The position numbers and the translations under genes are program-made. From positions 1-42,706 of the IMG/VR virus record IMGVR_UViG_3300045789_000560: DNA of 42,706 nt. One strand, written 5' to 3'. Under the pieces are notes generated by a model, which saw only the letters and a program-made list of their open reading frames with translations, did no database searches and was not told where the DNA came from. Positions 15,858-24,204 of the stretch are shown piece by piece (position 1 is the stretch's first letter; each line of letters begins with the position of its first letter). Source of the stretch: a virus.

Positions 15858-16241
15858 TTATCCTTTCTGAGCTGCTTGGAGCGCATCCGACACGGCGGTC
15901 GCGCGGGTTTCGATATCGGCCACAGTGTTTTCGAGGCCCTTGAGCATGAATGGGAGTACCACCTCGCCGCTTTCGACCTTGGCGAGGAAGCCCGCTGAGA
16001 GCTGGGCAAATGGCTCGGCCGCCTCGCGAACCTCTGCCAGGGAATTGGCGGTGGCGAGCTTGGCGCAGATTGCCGCAAGGCCGTAGATGGCAAGCTGCGC
16101 GCCATCCGCCGTTGTGCCCAGGAGCGAGGCGGTATCACCGGCTTTCTCGGCGATCTTTTCGCGAACCTTGTGCTTGACAACCGAGGCGGAAGGCACGGCA
16201 TTGCTGTAGTCTTGTTCGGGGATTTCAACCGGATCATTCAT
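15858..16241 (-). CDS. Hypothetical protein between fibre and sheath genes
   Basis: This 127-aa, largely helical protein starts MNDPVEIPEQDYSNAVPSAS and ends ALQAAQKG. It sits after the fibre genes, where a tail-fibre assembly chaperone or small fibre accessory is common. No sequence signature confirms that. It begins 12 bases after the distal fibre gene ends. Confidence 0.6.
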   Translation of the reverse strand: MNDPVEIPEQDYSNAVPSASVVKHKVREKIAEKAGDTASLLGTTADGAQLAIYGLAAICAKLATANSLAEVREAAEPFAQLSAGFLAKVESGEVVLPFMLKGLENTVADIETRATAVSDALQAAQKG

Positions 16242-16253
16242 GGGGGTGTCTCC

Positions 16254-16991
16254 TTATGCCGCCGTATCGCGGTTCTGCGTTCCGTAGGGCGAGGCGTAGT
16301 AGCCCCAGCGTGGGTTGTTGCGGTCGAACTTGACGGCACCATGCACAAGCGCAGGCCAGAAGAACTCGACCGAACCGCTCTCAGTGGTGACGTAGGGATG
16401 CGGGTGTTGGTACATTCCAGGCGTGGTTGCCCAAGACAAACCGCACTCGCCCCAATCCGCTGTTATCCCCTCGAAAACCTGACCGTAGCAATTGCCGCTC
16501 AGGAGGCGTGCATAGCTTCCCACGGAAACATGCATACCGCCTGACCACATCTGATTTGGATACAGCAGCCATTGCGGCGCCCCGGCCAAAGCACCGGACC
16601 AATCGACACGCAAGACGCGGATCGTTGGCATGAAGTGCTGCGCGCCGCTACGTCCCATTGCGTCAAGCACGGCCTGATCTTCAACGGGCCGATCAGCAAA
16701 TGGCGTTCCCGTCGAGACATCCCGAACATGAGAGAATGAAACGTTGAAGGAACCGTTTTTGACCCACCCATCCAGATCGCCGTTTGCATCAAGGTTGCCA
16801 TATTGGTTTGGCGACTGACGCAAAATTGCGTGGTTGTGCAGCGACGTATCGACCTCAGCCATCTTGGCCGCGACTTGGGCATTCACGTCCGCACGGAATT
16901 GATCCCGACTGTTGCGGTCAGCCTCAAAGAAGGCTTTGAGATCGGTATAGCCCCCGATCAGTTGGGTGATTTGTTCAGCACTGGTGCTCAT
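16254..16991 (-). CDS. Probable distal tail fibre / receptor-binding protein
   Basis: This 245-aa protein has a short N-terminal helical part with TSAEQITQLIGGYTDLKAFF, similar to segments that follow tail-collar domains. An aromatic- and Gly-rich body follows (NGDLDGWVKNGSFNVSFSHV, PQWLLYPNQMWSGGMHVSVG, NPRWGYYASPYG), typical of adhesive tip domains. It follows the collar-type fibre gene. Base composition looks slightly lower in GC than its neighbours by eye, as expected for an exchanged host-range module. The receptor is unknown. Confidence 0.6.
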   Translation of the reverse strand: MSTSAEQITQLIGGYTDLKAFFEADRNSRDQFRADVNAQVAAKMAEVDTSLHNHAILRQSPNQYGNLDANGDLDGWVKNGSFNVSFSHVRDVSTGTPFADRPVEDQAVLDAMGRSGAQHFMPTIRVLRVDWSGALAGAPQWLLYPNQMWSGGMHVSVGSYARLLSGNCYGQVFEGITADWGECGLSWATTPGMYQHPHPYVTTESGSVEFFWPALVHGAVKFDRNNPRWGYYASPYGTQNRDTAA

Positions 16992-17002
16992 GTCGGCTCT
17001 CC

Positions 17003-17530
17003 TCAGTAGGCTCCGTGCGCGGCGCGGATCGCATCCGCCTGGCGCAGTTGTTCAAGTTGCAGGTTTGCGAGTGCGATCCCGGTGGTGACGGTCAGATCGA
17101 ACGCCACATCATCAGGCGCATTCACGATCACCACGCCATCTTTGACGCGATCCAGGTTGAGCACCTGGTCGAGCAAGTAATCGATGGCCCCGGTTTGGCG
17201 GGCGTTCACATCCGAACCAGCCCAGAGGAAAATCATGTCCCCTTCGGCGTCGATGAACCCGATCTCTCGCACCCAGAATGTGGGCGTGGTGTCGGCGTCA
17301 AACTCGGCGGTGATGCGCCAGGCGTTGTCGTCGGCAAAATGGCGGCGCTCGATGGGCACGCGGGCCTGTTCACGCTTGAGCGCGACCTGGCCAAAGCCCG
17401 GCTCATAGACCGCTCCATTTCCGTCACCCATTGCGATATGGGTGATCTCGACCTTGGTCTGCGTCACAACCGCTGCATTGAGCTTGGCGTGGCCAATATC
17501 GGTGATGATGATTGTGCCGTCACTTGGCAT
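17003..17530 (-). CDS. Tail fibre N-terminal (P2 gpH/DUF3751-like) protein
   Basis: This 175-aa protein begins MPSDGTIIITDIGHAKLNAA at ATG 17530. It shows the tail-collar/DUF3751 pattern: ITHIAMGDGNGAVYEP, FWVREIGFIDAEGDMIFLWAG and a helical C-terminus. In P2 this domain attaches the fibre to the baseplate and is fused to the distal part. Here the gene stops early and a separate gene (16254-16991) may carry the tip. It overlaps the end of gene I by 11 bases. Confidence 0.82.
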   Translation of the reverse strand: MPSDGTIIITDIGHAKLNAAVVTQTKVEITHIAMGDGNGAVYEPGFGQVALKREQARVPIERRHFADDNAWRITAEFDADTTPTFWVREIGFIDAEGDMIFLWAGSDVNARQTGAIDYLLDQVLNLDRVKDGVVIVNAPDDVAFDLTVTTGIALANLQLEQLRQADAIRAAHGAY

Positions 17531-18272
17531 AGGCGGCTCCTTCTCTCGGTGTGACGTTGAATGTTCCCGCATGGCTCTGGCGCGCGCGCATCCCGGCCTT
17601 GATGGTCAAGGCCGCGCCGAGCGTATGCGGGCGGGGTTGAGGTGAAAGCGTTTGGATGTGACGCGCCCGGCGGCGGATACCAGGTGCAAGGACCGGATCG
17701 CTGACCAGCTCATGGGTGCGCGGCTGGGGTGACAGAGCGCCACCATGCCGCCGACGCTGACGCAAGCCCACTTTGGCGGTGGTGGTGACGTTGAAGCTCT
17801 CACCGATCCGCAAACCGAAATGCGCGCGCACCGGCTTCACGTTCTCGATCAGGCGTGTGACCATCTCGAGCAACTCAGCATCAATCTGGAACCCGGCGGC
17901 AAAGATGTCGTCGCCGAAAGCATCGATGCGGAAAGTGTGTGGATCCCCGCCATGTTCGAACCACTCGGAAATACCGATGCGGAAGCCGATCGTGCTAAGC
18001 GCGCGGCGCACGGCACCAGCTGTGCCCTTGATCCGGTGGATCGCGATCGAGCGTTTAATCACCTCGCGCTTCATCGCCTCCGACCAGGTGGCCTCCCAGA
18101 CATCGACAGAGAACGCCCAGGCCAGCCAGCCCAGTAGATGCGCTGGACAGGTCTCCGGGTTCATGAGCTTTGCGATCTGCGTCAGATCGGGCTTGCCCTT
18201 TAGGATCGCCTGCTCAAGCGCGCGGTCATTTTCGGTGGCGTTCGGCTTCAGGATTGTGGGCAGATCAAACAT
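17520..18272 (-). CDS. I: P2 gpI-like baseplate wedge protein with C-terminal repeats
   Basis: This 250-aa protein starts at ATG 18272 (MFDLPTILKPNATENDRALE). The gpI family core covers about residues 1-165: CPAHLLGWLAWAFSVDVW, KREVIKRSIAIHRIKGTAGA and LIENVKPVRAHFGLRIG. The last about 80 residues form three imperfect units rich in Arg, His and SPQPR (LSPQPRTHEL, LSPQPRPHTL and a weaker third), which are not part of the basic family. gpI is a baseplate wedge component with J and W. It overlaps J by eight bases. Confidence 0.87.
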   Translation of the reverse strand: MFDLPTILKPNATENDRALEQAILKGKPDLTQIAKLMNPETCPAHLLGWLAWAFSVDVWEATWSEAMKREVIKRSIAIHRIKGTAGAVRRALSTIGFRIGISEWFEHGGDPHTFRIDAFGDDIFAAGFQIDAELLEMVTRLIENVKPVRAHFGLRIGESFNVTTTAKVGLRQRRRHGGALSPQPRTHELVSDPVLAPGIRRRARHIQTLSPQPRPHTLGAALTIKAGMRARQSHAGTFNVTPREGAAYAK

Positions 18273-19173
18273 CGCGACCTCCCACAGAAACAGCCAGCGC
18301 GTCGGCCGCACAGAACGCGGCCTCAGCCGGGCCGACCACGATGTCAGCGGCGGGCTGGGTGATCACCACATTCTGGACGCCTGACTGGTGGAGCGCGGCG
18401 TGCAGACCGGAAAGGGTGATGTCGTGGCCCAGGCGGTGATGTGTCTCGAGATAGCTTTCAAGCGCTGCCTCGGCCGCAGCTTCCACCGCGCCAGCATCCG
18501 GCCCTTCATAAAGGATCAGACTGGCCTCGACCTGGTACGGGATAATTGTCGCCGCCCGGACTGTCACCTGATCGGTCAGCGGGCGCACATCCTCGTGGTT
18601 CAAGGCCGCGTCAACGGTGTTCAAAAGGGTGTTTGAAGGGGTGCCATCGCCGTCATGGGACAGCACGGTCACAACCACCTCACCAGGGTTCGGGCTCGCA
18701 ACACTGGCGTCCTTCACTTCGCCGGATGCAGAGCGCGCCCAGAAGATATAAGAGCCGCGCGGCCCCGCCGTGGTATGGCCTTCAAGTGATAGCTGGATGC
18801 GGCTGCGGAATGCCTCATCGCTCTCCTTGATCTCAGCGATCGGCGGCTTGACCGTCGCGTCGGCCTCTTGGACGATCAGGCGCTCGACACCCCAGAAGGC
18901 GGCAAGGCCATCGAGGTTCGTGCCGGTGGACAGCGCCAGCATATTGGCGCGCGCGCCGTCATTGAACTCAAGACGATCGAGCATCCGGTAATAGGCGCAG
19001 ACACGCAGGATCTGAGAGGCTGGCTCGCTCTCAAGCGCCAAATAGGTCTCAAGCTCTGGCATCAGGCGGATGGCCTCGGCCTTCATCTCGGCCAGCAGCA
19101 CCTCATACTCGACGGTCTTGATAACCTCGGGTGCAGGCAGCTTGCTCAGATCGATCGAGGTGAAACCGCTCAT
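18265..19173 (-). CDS. J: Baseplate wedge protein J
   Basis: This 302-aa protein belongs to the baseplate J family: MSGFTSIDLSKLPAPEVIKT, LALSTGTNLDGLAAFWGVER, RIQLSLEGHTTAGPRGSYIF and GHDITLSGLHAALHQSGVQN. It is a structural wedge component of contractile tails (P2 gpJ, Mu gp47-like fold). The start overlaps the W stop (ATGA). Length is normal. Confidence 0.93.
   Translation of the reverse strand: MSGFTSIDLSKLPAPEVIKTVEYEVLLAEMKAEAIRLMPELETYLALESEPASQILRVCAYYRMLDRLEFNDGARANMLALSTGTNLDGLAAFWGVERLIVQEADATVKPPIAEIKESDEAFRSRIQLSLEGHTTAGPRGSYIFWARSASGEVKDASVASPNPGEVVVTVLSHDGDGTPSNTLLNTVDAALNHEDVRPLTDQVTVRAATIIPYQVEASLILYEGPDAGAVEAAAEAALESYLETHHRLGHDITLSGLHAALHQSGVQNVVITQPAADIVVGPAEAAFCAADALAVSVGGRDV
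18615..18641 (-). repeat. Dispersed GTTTAA repeat, copy 5
   Basis: Minus strand CTTCAAACACCCT followed by TTTGAACACCG, inside gene J. Confidence 0.45.
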
Positions 19174-19511
19174 GCTGCCACCTCGGTATTCAGATCAACA
19201 GGCATCGGGATCACGTTGCCCTCGGCGTCATACAGCTCGAACTCGGCATAGCCCGCACGGGTGGCAACCAGCTCGACCCGGGCGAGATCAATACGCGGCT
19301 CCCAAAGGTCCAGCGCCTCGGCCGTTGCCAGATAGGCGTCGATCATCGTCTCGCCATTTAGCGGCTGATCGATCACGTCAGGCAAATCGGAGCCGTAGTC
19401 TCGCAGCATTACCAGCGAGCCTTTGGGCGTTGTCAGAATATCGTGGATCGACTGCGCCAGATGCGCCGCCCCCTCGATCTTCCGACCCGTATGCCTGTTC
19501 ATGCCGATCAT
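19170..19511 (-). CDS. W: P2 gpW / T4 gp25-like baseplate protein
   Basis: This 113-aa protein shows the GPW_gp25 signature: MNRHTGRKIEGAAHLAQSIH, DILTTPKGSLVMLRDYGSDL and ATAEALDLWEPRIDL. It acts as the lysozyme-like connector in the baseplate wedge. It precedes J with an ATGA overlap. The ATG at 19511 or 19502 could serve as start. Confidence 0.9.
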   Translation of the reverse strand: MIGMNRHTGRKIEGAAHLAQSIHDILTTPKGSLVMLRDYGSDLPDVIDQPLNGETMIDAYLATAEALDLWEPRIDLARVELVATRAGYAEFELYDAEGNVIPMPVDLNTEVAA

Positions 19512-19750
19512 TTCTTGGTGCGGCTCCGTTTGGCGGTTTCAGCTTTGGCCTGGTCAGCCAGGCCCGTGGATTTGACAGTCGGGTCATCAAGGGAGCCGGT
19601 CAGCTCGACCTTCGGACCCTCGTCTTTTTTCAGGGCGACGTTCTCGTATTTGGCTTCCGCCTCGGTCAGCGACACGGTGCTGCCACCGGCGCACCATTTG
19701 CCTGCGACCCAGCCATCTGCCTTGACGGTGTAATCCTGCTTTGCGCTCAT
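19508..19750 (-). CDS. Hypothetical protein between V and W
   Basis: This 80-aa protein (MSAKQDYTVKADGWVAGKWC) ends in a Lys/Arg-rich tail and has a small beta-like middle (GGSTVSLTEAEAKYENVALK). The motif of Trp and Gly with LTEAEAKY resembles short head-tail accessory proteins of Mu-like phages. It is coupled at both ends by ATGA-type overlaps. A virion accessory role is likely but unproven. Confidence 0.6.
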   Translation of the reverse strand: MSAKQDYTVKADGWVAGKWCAGGSTVSLTEAEAKYENVALKKDEGPKVELTGSLDDPTVKSTGLADQAKAETAKRSRTKK

Positions 19751-20181
19751 CAGTTCGGTTCCCCTGTGTTGGAAGGTCCAGGCGTGACGCCCTTGTGGGT
19801 GTGGTGAACAAGGCTGACGCCCGCCGCGATCACATCGACGGTGACCTCGAGCGTGCCGTTCACGATCATCTTGCCGCCGCCCAGATTGATCTGGGGCACG
19901 GCCCCGTCCGAGCTAGGCGCGTTGCCGGCATAAAGCGAAGCGACGATCACACCCTGGGCAATGTCGCCCCCTTCGCATGCGACCAGCACCTGCTCTCCGA
20001 CAGACGGCATCCACCAGAACTGGATGGCTCCGGCGCTGAGCTGGCCGACCGGCAAGGGCGGCGACGGGAAACTTCCAAAATCCACGATGGCGGTCGCGCT
20101 GCCGGGATCGACAGAGGCAATCCGGCCCACGCGGACGATGTTTTCTATGCGGCGATCCGCTTCGGCGAGCGCTTCAGACAT
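19750..20181 (-). CDS. V: P2 gpV-like baseplate spike
   Basis: This 143-aa protein starts at ATG 20181 (MSEALAEADRRIENIVRVGR). An OB-fold N-terminus (DPGSATAIVDFGSFPSPPLP, WWMPSVGEQVLVACEGGD) is followed by a short beta-helix part. The HHTHKG motif (H127, H129) near the end is the site where P2 gpV trimers bind an iron ion at the spike tip. It pierces the outer membrane on contraction. The upstream open frame is a shadow. Confidence 0.9.
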   Translation of the reverse strand: MSEALAEADRRIENIVRVGRIASVDPGSATAIVDFGSFPSPPLPVGQLSAGAIQFWWMPSVGEQVLVACEGGDIAQGVIVASLYAGNAPSSDGAVPQINLGGGKMIVNGTLEVTVDVIAAGVSLVHHTHKGVTPGPSNTGEPN

Positions 20182-20726
20182 CAGCCTTGCCCTCCGATTT
20201 CTTCGTAATCGCCTTCGTGACCTGCACCGATCGCCGGTGCCTGGGCGACATACAGTTCGGCACCAAGCGGGTTGTCGGCAGGCTGGAAGAAGCTGATCGG
20301 CTGATCCCATGTCACAGCCCAAAGTGAGACAGCATGGTCCTTGGTTTTACTTGAAACCAAAGTGTGCATCCGGACATTGCGGGCTTCGCCGATCGCATCC
20401 TCGCGCCAGCGCTGGCCGGGGATGAACGACAGAAGAAGCTGGCAAATGTTCGCGGCGCGCACGTCGCGCGGCGCACCTAGCCCATCCTTCACCACGACAT
20501 AGGCTGCCATCTGCAACATGAAGCTGGTGGCGTGCCCGGCGTAGGTGGTGTCTTGCTTCGCGCCCAGCATCGAGACCAGGACCGAGGGTGACGGCAGACC
20601 TTTGCGTTTCAGCTCCTCAAGAGAGAACTTGCCCGCGTGCGGCTTGCACTCTTTCAGGTCGCGCAGGAAGAACGAGACCTCGTCACAGACGGTTTGCGGC
20701 AGATCGGAAAGCAGCGTCTCGCTCAT
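20181..20726 (-). CDS. Mu gp37-like (DUF1834) head-tail protein
   Basis: This 181-aa protein (MSETLLSDLPQTVCDEVSFF) contains GKFSLEELKRKGLPSPSVLV, a pattern of Mu gp37/DUF1834 proteins, and PADNPLGAELYVAQAP near the end. The gene follows the gpG-like morphogenesis gene and couples to V. In Mu gp37 is a tail-terminator or connector component. Similarity is moderate by eye. Confidence 0.7.
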   Translation of the reverse strand: MSETLLSDLPQTVCDEVSFFLRDLKECKPHAGKFSLEELKRKGLPSPSVLVSMLGAKQDTTYAGHATSFMLQMAAYVVVKDGLGAPRDVRAANICQLLLSFIPGQRWREDAIGEARNVRMHTLVSSKTKDHAVSLWAVTWDQPISFFQPADNPLGAELYVAQAPAIGAGHEGDYEEIGGQG

Positions 20727-21172
20727 TGCAAAAGCTCCTCCAGTTTGCCGGTGACCAGGTCAGCCAGGTCGATCTCGTCTTCGTCGGAGATCCCGAGATA
20801 GGGACGCGCGGGGATCCCGCTTCCAATCTCATTGCCACCAAAGTGATGATGCGCGGCGTAGATCAGGTTCGATCCCACATGGACCTCACCACCTGTCGAA
20901 TAGCTGGCGATGCTGTCGCGCAGATCGCCTTCTTCAACGAGGAGTGAGTGGCGGTCTTCGCGGGTGTCGTCATAGGCTTCGGACCACGGCACCCAAGCCG
21001 CGCCATCCGGTGCGATCTTGGTGTCAAAGCGGCCGCGAGTGGAGCTTTCCAGAATGGCCCCGGCCGCGTCAGTCAGCTCGGCCATCTGGAAACCTTCGAG
21101 ACGGCTCAGCCGCTTGATCGCGGCGTCAAGACCCTCGGTGGTCAAGGATGCGGTTACACCAGCCATGCTCAA
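20723..21172 (-). CDS. G: Virion morphogenesis protein (Mu gpG / P2 gpS family)
   Basis: This 149-aa protein has the family pattern: GLDAAIKRLSRLEGF, RGRFDTKIAPDGAAWVPWSE, DLRDSIASY, HVGSNLIYAAHHHFGG and IPARPYLGIS. It joins head and tail completion. Its start overlaps the stop of the gp36-like gene. ATG 21172 or the third-codon ATG 21166 may be used. Confidence 0.9.
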   Translation of the reverse strand: MSMAGVTASLTTEGLDAAIKRLSRLEGFQMAELTDAAGAILESSTRGRFDTKIAPDGAAWVPWSEAYDDTREDRHSLLVEEGDLRDSIASYSTGGEVHVGSNLIYAAHHHFGGNEIGSGIPARPYLGISDEDEIDLADLVTGKLEELLQ

Positions 21173-21609
21173 AGCCCCCGCATTTTCTCGCGGGTGAACT
21201 CGCGCGCAGGGCCACCGGCCACGATCGGGCGCGGTGAGGTTTGGGTGGTTTCGCCGGTGTCGGGATCCACAGGACCAGGCAGGTTCAAAGACGCGGTGCC
21301 CTTGGCGATCTTGTCGAGGTGCTTGATCGTGTCTTCATAGCGACGGCGATGCTCTTCGGAGAGCACATCGCGGGACAGCGCCAGACGGTAGATCGCAATG
21401 TCCACACAGAACTGCTTCAGCAGCTCGGGTGCGGTCTCAAGCGGCAGGCTGTAGCGCACGCCGATGTAGCTGTCGATCTCACCGGAGGCCGAGGTCAAGG
21501 CGCGGGTCACAGCATCGGCATCAACCACGCCGTCACCATCCCGATCCGCGACATAGAGCGCATCCTCGGAATAGAGCGTGATGATATCGTCTTGCGTGGC
21601 GTAGGCCAT
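21169..21609 (-). CDS. Mu gp36-like (DUF1320) head-completion protein
   Basis: This 146-aa protein starts MAYATQDDIITLYSEDALYV at ATG 21609, right after AGAGGACGATC. DUF1320 features are ALTSASGEIDSYIGVRYSLP and LKQFCVDIAIYRLALSRDVL. In Mu gp36 is a neck/connector candidate. The longer upstream reading is not favoured because it lacks family similarity. Confidence 0.85.
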   Translation of the reverse strand: MAYATQDDIITLYSEDALYVADRDGDGVVDADAVTRALTSASGEIDSYIGVRYSLPLETAPELLKQFCVDIAIYRLALSRDVLSEEHRRRYEDTIKHLDKIAKGTASLNLPGPVDPDTGETTQTSPRPIVAGGPAREFTREKMRGL

Positions 21610-21884
21610 GATCGTCCTCTGTTTGGGTTGCCCGGCCAGCAGTGCTGCCACTCCGCCGACCGGGCTGTTCCGACGCGCGCGCCACCTGGGGGGATGTCTG
21701 CTCGCCCGCGTGCCGGGTTTGAATTCAGGTGCCGGTCTCTCCCGGCTGTCACGTCCATGCCTCAGACGTTGCAGTCACAACTCGCGTGTGAACTCGCCTA
21801 CTCAGAACTGCGCCGTGGGGCGGGGTCTCTCTCTTGCCCGTGTATCCCTCTGGCTCGCGATCGTTCCTTTCGCTCAGGAATTGG
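21610..21884. other. 275-bp gap in the head operon
   Basis: An unusual break between the HI1506/gp35-like and gp36-like genes in an otherwise overlapping operon. It holds a GCCGG-tctctc-CCGGC hairpin at about 21731-21747 and a small leftward frame without family likeness. No promoter or convincing gene is seen. It may be the remnant of a lost gene or an inserted regulatory segment. Confidence 0.5.
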
Positions 21885-22265
21885 TCAGCTCGGAGCGGTT
21901 GGCGCTTCGAACCCGTTTTCTGTCATGGCCTCCCAGACACGATCGCGTTCCGCGCCGGAGATCTTGCCCAACTCGTCGCCCAGGAGAGCGTTCAAGCTGT
22001 CGAGCTTGGGCTTGCCATCTCGCTGGAAGTCCTCAGCCGAGAAGGTGGCGACCGCTTCCGCGATCTTCTCAAGCCGTTCTTCGATCGCGGCGGCAGCGTC
22101 GTCCGATGCCTCCTCGATGCGCAGCTTGACCTCGGCCTTCAGGCGCTCCCATTGCTCTTCGGTGAACTCGGCCGCATCGACCACGATCCCGCTTTCGGTG
22201 AAATGCCGACCGCAGCGCCAGAACCCGGCTGCGACAGTGGCGGCGATCAGAAACTTGCCAGTCAT
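21885..22265 (-). CDS. Mu gp35/HI1506-like head protein
   Basis: This 126-aa protein begins MTGKFLIAATVAAGFWRCGR and shows the HI1506-type pattern CGRHFTESGIVVDAAEFTEEQWERLKAE. It continues with an acidic helical extension ending ENGFEAPTAPS, including LLGDELGKISGAERDRVW, that is longer than the short Mu form. It follows the major head gene as in Mu. The role is probably a head accessory or connector. Confidence 0.7.
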   Translation of the reverse strand: MTGKFLIAATVAAGFWRCGRHFTESGIVVDAAEFTEEQWERLKAEVKLRIEEASDDAAAAIEERLEKIAEAVATFSAEDFQRDGKPKLDSLNALLGDELGKISGAERDRVWEAMTENGFEAPTAPS

Positions 22266-22276
22266 AGCTCAGCTCC

Positions 22277-23188
22277 TCACGCGACCCACGGGGTGTCGAG
22301 AACCTCGACCGCCTCGTAGTTGGCATTCGACGCACCGCCTTCGCCCAGCATGACCTTGACGGTCTTGTTGGCGGCGGAGCGCAGCTTGGGACCGACAACC
22401 AGCAGGCTCGGCTTGATGCCCAGCGGGCGGCCGTTGCTGTCGCGCAGCCCGCGCATTTTCTCGATCGCCGCGTCCAGGCTGTCGCCATCGAGCGCCGCAT
22501 TCGAAGCGTAGGCCATCTGCCAGAGACCGAAGCCCACGTTGCAGCGCGCATCCACGCCGTAGAGGAATTCCTTTTTCATGAAGACATGATCGGAGTTCTG
22601 CGGGTCCGTCTTGGACACGAACTGGGGCTTCTTGCGCTCCTGGTAGACCATCGGCTTCAGCGGCCGGGTCACATCGAGCAGATACCACCAGGGGTTTCCG
22701 GCCGCGCCAGAGGCATCGACATTCGCCACGGTGATCGCGCCGCCGTTCTCATCGAACGAGGGGTGATCGGTGTCGAAGAAATACTGCCCGTCATAGCAGG
22801 TCTCGGTCGTGCCCTGGGCCATCAGGCCGAAGGTCAGATCGTCAGGCTGCTGCGCGGCGCTGACACCCATTTCCTGCATCAAGGGACCATAGACACCCAG
22901 ATTGTCGTCCTCGATGTCGTTGCGATCGACACCAACGGTGGCTTCAAAGTCCTTGTTGGTGATCGTGTAGCCTTTGGCTTCCATGTCCTTGATGACACGG
23001 TCACCGACCCATTCCCGCATTTTTGGGAACTTGCCGAGCCAGCCATAGGTCTCCGACTTGGATGTCGAATTGATGACCGTGGCGACACGGGTGAAGTCGG
23101 CGTCGGGCCGGGTCGCGGTAAACGCGTCCTGGAAGTTCTTCTTGAAACCGACCTGAAGGGCGGTGAGGGATGCGGCTGTGACCATCAT
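22277..23188 (-). CDS. T: Mu gpT-like major head protein
   Basis: This 303-aa protein is the major capsid subunit. Diagnostic regions are LTALQVGFKKNFQDAF, GWLGKFPKMREWVGDRVIKD, TVGVDRNDIEDDNLGVYGP, DGQYFFDTDHPS and LLVVGPKLRSAANKTV, all in the order seen in Mu gpT homologues. It directly follows the protease/scaffold gene. Its length, near 300, matches the family. Confidence 0.93.
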   Translation of the reverse strand: MMVTAASLTALQVGFKKNFQDAFTATRPDADFTRVATVINSTSKSETYGWLGKFPKMREWVGDRVIKDMEAKGYTITNKDFEATVGVDRNDIEDDNLGVYGPLMQEMGVSAAQQPDDLTFGLMAQGTTETCYDGQYFFDTDHPSFDENGGAITVANVDASGAAGNPWWYLLDVTRPLKPMVYQERKKPQFVSKTDPQNSDHVFMKKEFLYGVDARCNVGFGLWQMAYASNAALDGDSLDAAIEKMRGLRDSNGRPLGIKPSLLVVGPKLRSAANKTVKVMLGEGGASNANYEAVEVLDTPWVA

Positions 23189-23194
23189 GTCGGG

Positions 23195-24169
23195 TTACTC
23201 CTTGTTCTCGTCAGCCTTGGCCGAGATGAAGTCCTCTTCGGACATCCCCAGGGCACGGCAGGTGGCCCGCTCTTCATCGGTCAGAGCGGTTTTGTTCTGG
23301 GCCTCGGCTTCTTTGCCATCGAGGCCGCTCTTGGCGGCGATCTCGGGGCTGGCCTCCACCATTTTCTGGAAGCGCTCGAGGCCACCTTCATCGCGGCAAG
23401 CGGCGACGTGATAGTCACGGCTGGCCGGAGCGATCTTGCCTGCCTCAATGGCGGCATCGACGGCGGCGTTGATTGCCTCACTTTCGCGTTCGGCCTCGGC
23501 CTCCTCGAAGGTCTTGATCTTGTTCAGCGCCAGATCGTGGTCAGCACGCGGCACGAATTTCGAGGCATCGGGATTGTCGGCGCGGTTGCGCGCGGTGGCC
23601 TCGTCGGATTTCAGCTTGTTGATCGCCGTCAGGGCATCCATCTCGGATGCACCCTCAGACAGGCCAAGGGCCTCAAGGATCGCCTTGTTCATGGCAGGTT
23701 CCTCCTGATCGCCCTCGGTGTTGAGAGCGGCGAGTTGCAAGTTTGGTTGGTTGGTCAGACCGGCAGAGATCATCTTGAGGATGTCGCCAGCGGCCTTTTT
23801 GAATGTGAACACAGGACTGACATAGCGATAGCCTTTTGAGGCGATGGCTTGTTGTCCGACCTCGGTCCATTCAACCTGGCCCCAGATGGCTCCGCCCCGA
23901 ACTTCCAGATCCTTGATCCAGCCGATCGCAGGGGCAGGCTCGCCCTTGGCACCTTTCACCTGGGTGGCATGCTCGAAGTCCACGGGCAGATCGGCAGCGT
24001 TGCGTTTGAACGCGGCGACAACCTCCTCGGGGTTCGGCAAAACCCATTTGCGACCGTCACGCCCTTCGATGTCAGGGCCTGCCGGTGTGAGCTGGATCCA
24101 GTCGGGCACAGCATCACCGGACGCATTCAGCGCCAGCGCGATAGTTTGAATGGAAGTGTTCACAGTCAT
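23195..24169 (-). CDS. I: Mu gpI-like head maturation protease/scaffold
   Basis: This 324-aa protein starts MTVNTSIQTIALALNASGDA at ATG 24169. Its N-terminal protease part includes RKWVLPNPEEVVAAFKRN, LPVDFEHATQ (H in FEH is the likely catalytic His) and SAGLTNQPNLQLAAL (Ser in the GLT region). An Ala/Glu-rich helical C-terminus (about 190-324) fits the scaffold. An internal methionine at PAMNKAILEAL could start a separate scaffold (Mu gpZ-like) protein. A conserved dyad 36 bases upstream marks a probable late promoter. Confidence 0.88.
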   Translation of the reverse strand: MTVNTSIQTIALALNASGDAVPDWIQLTPAGPDIEGRDGRKWVLPNPEEVVAAFKRNAADLPVDFEHATQVKGAKGEPAPAIGWIKDLEVRGGAIWGQVEWTEVGQQAIASKGYRYVSPVFTFKKAAGDILKMISAGLTNQPNLQLAALNTEGDQEEPAMNKAILEALGLSEGASEMDALTAINKLKSDEATARNRADNPDASKFVPRADHDLALNKIKTFEEAEAERESEAINAAVDAAIEAGKIAPASRDYHVAACRDEGGLERFQKMVEASPEIAAKSGLDGKEAEAQNKTALTDEERATCRALGMSEEDFISAKADENKE

Positions 24170-24204
24170 GGGGCGACAATGCCCTGCCCGCACAAGCGAT
24201 TGCG

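Noticed and set aside
14387-15943. 518-codon open frame on the plus strand
   Set aside because: It is the antisense of the sheath, tube and neighbouring genes; high GC leaves long open antisense frames. The protein has no family likeness while the minus strand encodes clear P2 proteins.
14669-16237. Long N-terminal extension of the sheath gene
   Set aside because: The extra 128 residues are Ser/Pro/Arg-rich shadow of the neighbouring gene; ATG 15853 gives the normal family start.
16254-17530. Diversity-generating retroelement acting on the fibre tip
   Set aside because: No reverse transcriptase gene and no template/variable repeat pair were found.
21507-21758. 83-codon minus-strand frame in the head-operon gap
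   Set aside because: Overlaps the gp36-like start, has biased composition and no ribosome site or family match.
22586-23839. 417-codon plus-strand frame
   Set aside because: Antisense of the major head and protease genes, which are well supported.
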